NCBI GenBank assembly: GCA_013042025.1
Contig: JABDQY010000007.1
Coordinates: forward strand, 1-45,918
DNA length: 45,918 nucleotides
Origin: Bacteroidia bacterium
GTDB taxonomy: Bacteria > Bacteroidota > Bacteroidia > NS11-12g > UBA9320
Direction: 5' to 3'
The notes beneath the pieces were generated by a model. That model was given only the letters and a program-made list of their open reading frames with translations, did no database searches and was not told the DNA's origin. The position numbers were made by a program, and so were the translations under genes. Below, piece by piece: positions 41,490 to 45,918 of this stretch (its first letter is position 1; every line of letters starts with the position of its first letter).

Positions 41490-42830
41490 ATGGCTTCAAT
41501 TTTAATCAAAAACGGACTTTTAATAAACGAAAACGAACAATTTCATGCAGATATTTTTGTTCAAGATGGACATATTGCAGAAATCTCAAAGCAAGGAATA
41601 ACCCGAGATGCGGATCAAGTAATCGACGCATCTGGCAAATGGATAATGCCTGGTGTAATTGATGATCAAGTGCATTTTCGTGAACCAGGTTTAACGCATA
41701 AAGCGGAGATTTATACAGAAGCAAAAGCAGCAGTTGCCGGCGGAACCACAACTTACATGGAAATGCCTAATACAATTCCTCAAAGCACAACTCAAGAAGA
41801 ATTAGCTAAAAAATATACCAGAGCAAATAAAGTTTCACTAGCAAACTATTCATTCTTTATGGGAGGGACGAATGAAAATATTGAAGAAGTGCTAAAAACA
41901 AATTCAAGAGATGTATGTGGAATAAAGCTGTTTATGGGAAGTAGCACAGGTGATATGTTAGTTGATAACGAGCAGACATTAAGAGGTATATTTTCTCAAA
42001 CTCCTATGTTAATAGCTACGCATTGTGAAGATGAAGAAACTATCCGAGCAAATACAAAGAAATTCATCGATAAATATGGAGAGGATATTCCTTTTTCAGC
42101 TCACCCCATTATTCGTGATACAGAAGCATGTTATAAATCGAGTAAGCTTGCGACAGATTTAGCTAAAGAATACAATTCTAGATTGCATATCCTACACATT
42201 TCAACTGCAAAAGAAGTTGAACTTTTTGATAATAAAACATCGTTAAAAGACAAACGGATTACTGCAGAAGTTTGTGTACACCATTTGAGTTTAAACGACA
42301 CTTTTTATGATAAAAAAGGGAGTCTTATTAAATGTAATCCTGCAATCAAATCAGAGGTAGATCAAAAAGCCTTGTGGTACGCTTTAAACAATGATTACTT
42401 TGATATTATAGCTACAGACCATGCCCCTCATACTTGGGAGGAGAAGCAAAATAAATACCTTAAAGCACCAAGCGGATTACCCTTAGTACAACACAGTCTT
42501 CAACTCATGATTGAGCATAGCAAAATGGGGAAAATTACGATGAACAAGGTTGTAGAAAAAATGTGTCATGCTCCTGCAATTTGCTTCAATATTGAAAAAA
42601 GAGGATATTTAAGAGAAGGATACTGGGCCGATATTGTTGTTGTAAATCCAGAAAATGAGGAAGAAGTTTCCAAGTCAAACATCCTTTACAAATGTGGATG
42701 GAGTCCATTAGAAGGAGAAATTTTTACATCTACTATTGAACAAACTATTGTTTCTGGACACATTGCATACAGCAAAGGCCAATTCAATGAAGAGAAAAAA
42801 GGAGAACGTATTTTATTTAACATTGGATAA
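41490..42830 (+). CDS. pyrC: Dihydroorotase
   Basis: 446 residues. Closes carbamoyl aspartate to dihydroorotate in pyrimidine synthesis. Amidohydrolase motifs are in order: DDQVHFREPG (His62), GIKLFMGSSTG with the carboxylated Lys146, ATHCED (His178), LHILHIST (His233/His236) and ATDHAPHT (Asp310). The C-terminal strand domain ends in IEKRGYLREGYWADIVVV. The first His of the usual HxH pair is Gln here (see the finding). No other pyr gene lies nearby. Allantoinase is a more distant alternative; the REPG and KLFMGSSTG motifs favour dihydroorotase. Confidence 0.93.
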   Translation: MASILIKNGLLINENEQFHADIFVQDGHIAEISKQGITRDADQVIDASGKWIMPGVIDDQVHFREPGLTHKAEIYTEAKAAVAGGTTTYMEMPNTIPQSTTQEELAKKYTRANKVSLANYSFFMGGTNENIEEVLKTNSRDVCGIKLFMGSSTGDMLVDNEQTLRGIFSQTPMLIATHCEDEETIRANTKKFIDKYGEDIPFSAHPIIRDTEACYKSSKLATDLAKEYNSRLHILHISTAKEVELFDNKTSLKDKRITAEVCVHHLSLNDTFYDKKGSLIKCNPAIKSEVDQKALWYALNNDYFDIIATDHAPHTWEEKQNKYLKAPSGLPLVQHSLQLMIEHSKMGKITMNKVVEKMCHAPAICFNIEKRGYLREGYWADIVVVNPENEEEVSKSNILYKCGWSPLEGEIFTSTIEQTIVSGHIAYSKGQFNEEKKGERILFNIG

Positions 42831-42881
42831 TTTTTTCGCTCCAAATTTTGACTTAATCCTCTCGCTTTTAATACAAAAAAC

Positions 42882-42889
42882 TACATTCG
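42882..42889 (+). promoter_or_regulatory. Candidate -7 promoter box (TACATTCG)
   Basis: TACATTCG, a TAnnTTCG match, ends four bases before the ATG at 42894, implying a leaderless mRNA. No -33 TTG at proper spacing. Confidence 0.45.
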
Positions 42890-42893
42890 CCGC

Positions 42894-43355
42894 ATGCAAC
42901 TAGCTGAAGCTATATCCTTATTTGAATTAACGGTGTCAAAACACCTTCAATTAAAACCGGAACAAACGCGTTGTGAAAATGAAGGAGAATACATAATTAA
43001 TAGAGATAAAACTGAACTTTATGTAGATTTATGGCAACCGAAAGAACCAACTCAGTGGCAATATTTTGACCGTGAGAAAGTAGCTGGAGTATTTCAGATT
43101 GTTGCTCCAGTCTGTTTCTATCCACAGCCAGAACATCTACCTATGTTTTTAGAAGAACTTGCTCACTTAAACTTCCATTTGTTTTTTGGTAGTTTCATAG
43201 CAAATTCTCAAGAGAAAGTAATAAGCATTCAATACAAAAGGGTGCTAGATGGATTAAACGATACTGAGATTATTGAGCCATTAGAAGCTATCGGATATTA
43301 TGCGGAGAATCTCAAAGAATACCTTGCTGAAAAGTACCACGTAAAAAAAATCTAA
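42894..43355 (+). CDS. YbjN-like (type III chaperone-like fold) protein
   Basis: 153 residues, no signal peptide or membrane helix. An N-terminal acidic helix is followed by strands with the YbjN-like pattern: KTELYVDLWQPKE, FDREKVAGVFQIVAPVCFYPQPEHLPMFLEELAHLNFHLFFGSFIANSQ, and a final helix. This fold serves as a chaperone or adaptor in type III secretion and as a regulator in YbjN proteins; the partner is unknown. The ATG follows a TACATTCG box by four bases. It is 51 bases upstream of the ECF sigma gene, which may be a separate transcript. Confidence 0.6.
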   Translation: MQLAEAISLFELTVSKHLQLKPEQTRCENEGEYIINRDKTELYVDLWQPKEPTQWQYFDREKVAGVFQIVAPVCFYPQPEHLPMFLEELAHLNFHLFFGSFIANSQEKVISIQYKRVLDGLNDTEIIEPLEAIGYYAENLKEYLAEKYHVKKI

Positions 43356-43406
43356 GATTTAGGCAACTATTCCTGAATTAATAACATCTACCTAATAACT
43401 CTCGCA

Positions 43407-43949
43407 ATGAGCACTAGTGAAAATAAAGATGAAATATCATTAATTGAAGCTTGCCAAAAGGGAGATAATAAAGCATTAAAGAAGTTATACGATATACATT
43501 CAGGAACTATGTACGCCATTTGTTTACGATATATGAATAATGAAGACGAAGCCAAAGATGCATTGCAAGAAGGCTTTATCAAGGTATTCAAGAATATTGA
43601 TAAATTTAGGTTTTCTGGAAGTTTTGAAGGTTGGCTAAAACGCATATTTGTTAATTCGAGCATAGAATTGATCCGCAAAAGAAAAATGCATTTAGATGTT
43701 AATGAAATGAGGGGTGATATGCAATTAACCGATTCTATTGAAGTTGGTTCTATTGATGCAGAAAAAATGATGCAATTGGTTCAAAAATTACCTGAAGGAT
43801 ATCGAACAGTTTTTAACATGTTTGTAATAGATGGATTTAGCCATAAAGAAATAAGTACTGAATTAGAAATATCTGAAAGCACTTCAAAATCACAATTGTT
43901 CAAAGCAAGAAAACAATTGCAGGTTTGGTTAAAAGGATGGTTTGAGTAA
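43407..43949 (+). CDS. ECF-type RNA polymerase sigma factor
   Basis: 180 residues. Directs RNA polymerase to a small regulon in answer to an envelope signal. Region 2 is SLIEACQKGDNKALKKLYDIHSGTMYAICLRYMNNEDEAKDALQEGFIKVFKNIDKFRFSGSFEGWLKRIFVNSSIELIRKR, with the DALQEGFIKVF core and FxGWLKRI pattern. Region 4 is LPEGYRTVFNMFVIDGFSHKEISTELEISESTSKSQLFKARKQL (about residues 130-172). The stop overlaps the start of the next gene by one base (TAATG), so a sigma/anti-sigma pair is expected. Confidence 0.95.
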   Translation: MSTSENKDEISLIEACQKGDNKALKKLYDIHSGTMYAICLRYMNNEDEAKDALQEGFIKVFKNIDKFRFSGSFEGWLKRIFVNSSIELIRKRKMHLDVNEMRGDMQLTDSIEVGSIDAEKMMQLVQKLPEGYRTVFNMFVIDGFSHKEISTELEISESTSKSQLFKARKQLQVWLKGWFE

Positions 43950-45211
43950 TGAAAAAATTTAAAGACATCGAAGAATTTGAAAATTTGTTGAAAGACAATT
44001 TAGGGAAACATAGCGTTCCTGCTCCACCAGATGTTTGGTCTGGAGTGTCTTCTTCATTTGCTGGAAATTCCGGCAGTCTCTTTTCTCAACTCACTTCATA
44101 TTTTTCTTCAGTATCTAACATTGTGAAGGTTGCATTTTTTGTTGGAGGTATTTCAGCTGCAGGAATTGTTTTGTATAACGAAAACACGAAAGATCTTTCA
44201 AACAATTCGAATGCAGATTTAAATACTGAAGCAGTTGATGCAACAAATAATACTTCTTCTAGTAAAGACATTAAAACAACAAATGGAACGCAATCAGAAA
44301 ACAAATCTGATTTAAATGAAAATGTACCTAGCACTGATAACTCTTCAGTCAATACCAATAATAATCCATCTGGCAATCAAAGTAATACTAACCTAGATAA
44401 TAATTACATTACTGTTGTTGACGAACAATCAAACGGTGACGAGACCCCTGCATCTGAGTCCAATCAAAACCATAATGTCTTTGAAAAGTCTCAAATTGTT
44501 CTTTCTAACAACAAACCATGTATTGGTGAAAAAATAACACTAAGCAATACGCTTAATCAATTAGGTGATTGGTACATAAATGGTAAAAAAGTTAGTTCAA
44601 ACAAAAAGTTCATTAGTTATGTTTGGTCAGAAGAGAGAGATGCACTAATTGAATTAAAATACGATAGTATAACAATTAACAAAACTGTTGCCACAGTTTC
44701 TACCCATACTAGAATTGTTTCTAACAATCCAACTTCAGATAGCTATCAATTTACGCTAGATAATAGTGACGTTATTGCCAACTGGTATGTTGATGGTAAA
44801 CTGGTTACAACAAATGCAAAACAATTAAGCTATCAATTTAAGCAAGTTGGCATGCACCACGTAAAAGCAGTGCCTATAAACCATTCATGTACTTCACCTG
44901 CGGAAACTCATGTTACTATTCAACCAAAAGGCGAACTAAAAACATATACCATTTTCACCCCAAATGGTGATGGGAAAAACGATACTTATATCGTTGAAAT
45001 TAGCAATTACGAAACGTATTCTATTCAAATATTTAATAGCGAAAATGTTAAAGTTTTTGCATCAAATAATCCAAAAATAAGTTGGAACGGAACAGAATTC
45101 AATACTGGCAGAGAATGTAGTAATGGCGAGTATGTAGCTAAAATAGCATACAAGCTTATAGGGGAAGAGTCCACTATAAAAAACATTAAATTAACCTTAA
45201 TCCGAAATTAG
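43949..45211 (+). CDS. Membrane protein in anti-sigma position with a CHU_C-like C-terminal domain
   Basis: 420 residues. A short N-terminal segment of about 58 residues (DIEEFENLLKDNLGKHSVPAPPDVWSGV), the likely cytoplasmic sigma-binding part, precedes a membrane helix (residues about 59-77, IVKVAFFVGGISAAGIVLY). A low-complexity Asn/Ser/Thr-rich linker follows, to about residue 170. Two PKD-like repeats come next (GDWYINGKKVSSNKKF; ANWYVDGKLVTTNAKQ). The C-terminus is CHU_C-like: YTIFTPNGDGKNDTYIVEI, YSIQIFNSENVKVFASN, SWNGTEFNTGRECSNGEYVAKIAYK. There is no cleavable signal peptide. I infer an anti-sigma factor whose outer part senses envelope or T9SS state; the domains are seen, the role is not proved. 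Confidence 0.78.
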   Translation: MKKFKDIEEFENLLKDNLGKHSVPAPPDVWSGVSSSFAGNSGSLFSQLTSYFSSVSNIVKVAFFVGGISAAGIVLYNENTKDLSNNSNADLNTEAVDATNNTSSSKDIKTTNGTQSENKSDLNENVPSTDNSSVNTNNNPSGNQSNTNLDNNYITVVDEQSNGDETPASESNQNHNVFEKSQIVLSNNKPCIGEKITLSNTLNQLGDWYINGKKVSSNKKFISYVWSEERDALIELKYDSITINKTVATVSTHTRIVSNNPTSDSYQFTLDNSDVIANWYVDGKLVTTNAKQLSYQFKQVGMHHVKAVPINHSCTSPAETHVTIQPKGELKTYTIFTPNGDGKNDTYIVEISNYETYSIQIFNSENVKVFASNNPKISWNGTEFNTGRECSNGEYVAKIAYKLIGEESTIKNIKLTLIRN

Positions 45212-45282
45212 ACTTGAATTATACAATGAACCCGAGTAAATTTACAAACTTTTATATTTTGAAAAAAAACAGCAACATACAT

Positions 45283-45918
45283 ATGAAAAAATCAATTATT
45301 AGAGGATTGTTTTCCTTTGCTACACTATTGATGTTAATTGTCAGTAGTTATCAAGCAAACGCACAAGCAGTCTGTAACCCTATCGTGATTGACAAATCAG
45401 GAAATGAAGTTACAACGGCTACTTTCTGTGAAGACGAGCAAATTCAATTTAAGGCAAATTCGCCTGGTTACACAAGTACTTCAGTACTTTGGGACTTTGG
45501 CTTTATGGGTCAAACAAGTGACAAGGCTGATGTTCAGAGAGCCTACTCTCAAGCAGGTGTTTATACTGTGACTTTTACAGGTGTAGGTCCTGCAGGTAAT
45601 TGTAACAAAACGCTTACAATAACCATTGAAGAAAGCCCAGATATTGATATTGAACTTATAGATCCTGATTTTCAGTGTTTTGAAGGCAACAATTTTTGTT
45701 TTGTAGATAAAAGTACAGCTACAACAGGAAGTACCATTGTTGGTCGTACTCGTATTTTTAGTGATGGTTTCAAAGACACTACAGGTACAGATACATTCTG
45801 TCACTCAACACAAGATCCGTCTGGTGGATTTTTTGATTTATTTATTCAATTGGAAGATGCAAATGGTTGTGTATCGGAAACAACAATCTCAGACTATTTC
45901 TATGTAACTCCTAAGCTG
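45283..45918 (+). CDS. Secreted PKD-domain protein (partial, runs past the window)
   Basis: The ATG at 45283 opens a frame with no stop to the end of the window (212 codons). A Sec signal peptide (MKKSIIRGLFSFATLLMLIVSSYQANAQ) is followed by beta-rich sequence with a PKD-type core (SVLWDFGFMGQTSDKADVQRAYSQAGVYTVTFTG) and regularly spaced Cys residues. It is the same general type as the CHU_C/PKD protein at 38567, so a T9SS sorting domain at the missing C-terminus is likely but not seen. It is 71 bases downstream of the putative anti-sigma gene and on the same strand, so it could belong to the sigma factor's regulon. Confidence 0.8.
   Translation, partial: MKKSIIRGLFSFATLLMLIVSSYQANAQAVCNPIVIDKSGNEVTTATFCEDEQIQFKANSPGYTSTSVLWDFGFMGQTSDKADVQRAYSQAGVYTVTFTGVGPAGNCNKTLTITIEESPDIDIELIDPDFQCFEGNNFCFVDKSTATTGSTIVGRTRIFSDGFKDTTGTDTFCHSTQDPSGGFFDLFIQLEDANGCVSETTISDYFYVTPKL

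Noticed and set aside
44164..44420. Tandem nucleotide repeat in the putative anti-sigma gene
   Set aside because: The run is rich in Asn and Ser codons but shows no repeating unit. It is a low-complexity linker between the membrane helix and the PKD-like domains.
1..45918. Insertion sequence, prophage, CRISPR, restriction or toxin-antitoxin cluster
   Set aside because: No transposase, integrase, phage structural gene, direct-repeat array, methylase/endonuclease pair or toxin-antitoxin pair was found in either strand. The two long helicases (Mfd and SNF2) are not part of a defence cluster here.

Overview
The window reads as a chromosomal segment from a low-GC (visibly AT-rich) member of the Bacteroidota, most likely the Flavobacteriales. 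The evidence is a PorV/PorQ-family protein, secreted proteins ending in type A or CHU_C/type B sorting domains of the type IX secretion system (T9SS), an HmuY-like lipoprotein, DUF4468 and DUF5777 proteins, and very few Shine-Dalgarno sequences. Many genes are instead preceded by a TAnnTTTG or TAnnTTCG box, the Bacteroidota -7 element, often only 4-10 bases from the start codon. No rRNA, tRNA, CRISPR array, phage, transposon or insertion sequence was seen. No stretch over 300 bases lacks a gene.

Layout. 1-3444 (+): the possible tail of an outer-membrane protein, a lipoprotein, a penicillin-acylase-family hydrolase and a small membrane protein. 3441-7642 (-): an envelope gene run (AcpH-like protein, PorV/PorQ protein, beta-barrel, lipoprotein) ending in an AlkD-type DNA glycosylase, plus a small membrane protein. 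7733-10268 (+): a DUF4468 protein, Dps and a MATE transporter. 10272-12989 (-): sucA. 13118-17305 (+): a membrane protein, mfd and a 52-residue peptide. 17321-19807 (-): kynureninase and two exported proteins, one with WG repeats.

20010-26790 (+) is a metal-acquisition block. It holds a TroA-type metal-binding lipoprotein, an ATPase, two permeases (the first fused to an MntR/DtxR-type domain), then a TonB-dependent-receptor-like protein translationally coupled to an HmuY-like lipoprotein. 26787-28109 (-) is a Mur ligase of the Mpl type. 28157-33685 (+) holds a small membrane peptide, a GT2 glycosyltransferase, a hypothetical protein, a SNF2 helicase and a T9SS cargo protein. 33778-36077 (+) holds YebC and an acyl-CoA carboxylase beta subunit. 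36220-38532 (+) is a four-gene envelope operon (CxxCH lipoprotein, OB-fold protein, YceI, DUF5777 barrel). 38567-41056 (+) is a PKD/CHU_C protein. Then come a NUDIX hydrolase (-), pyrC, a YbjN-like protein, an ECF sigma factor coupled to a membrane protein with a CHU_C-like end, and the start of a PKD-type secreted protein cut by the window end.

Most interesting points: the permease-repressor fusion, which resembles the chlamydial YtgCR arrangement; an orphan terminator-like hairpin and a long inverted repeat flanking that operon; an ECF sigma factor paired with a membrane protein that places a CHU_C-like domain outside the cytoplasm; a promoter box located in the loop of a terminator ahead of mfd; a probable ATT start codon; and a run of apparently leaderless promoters.
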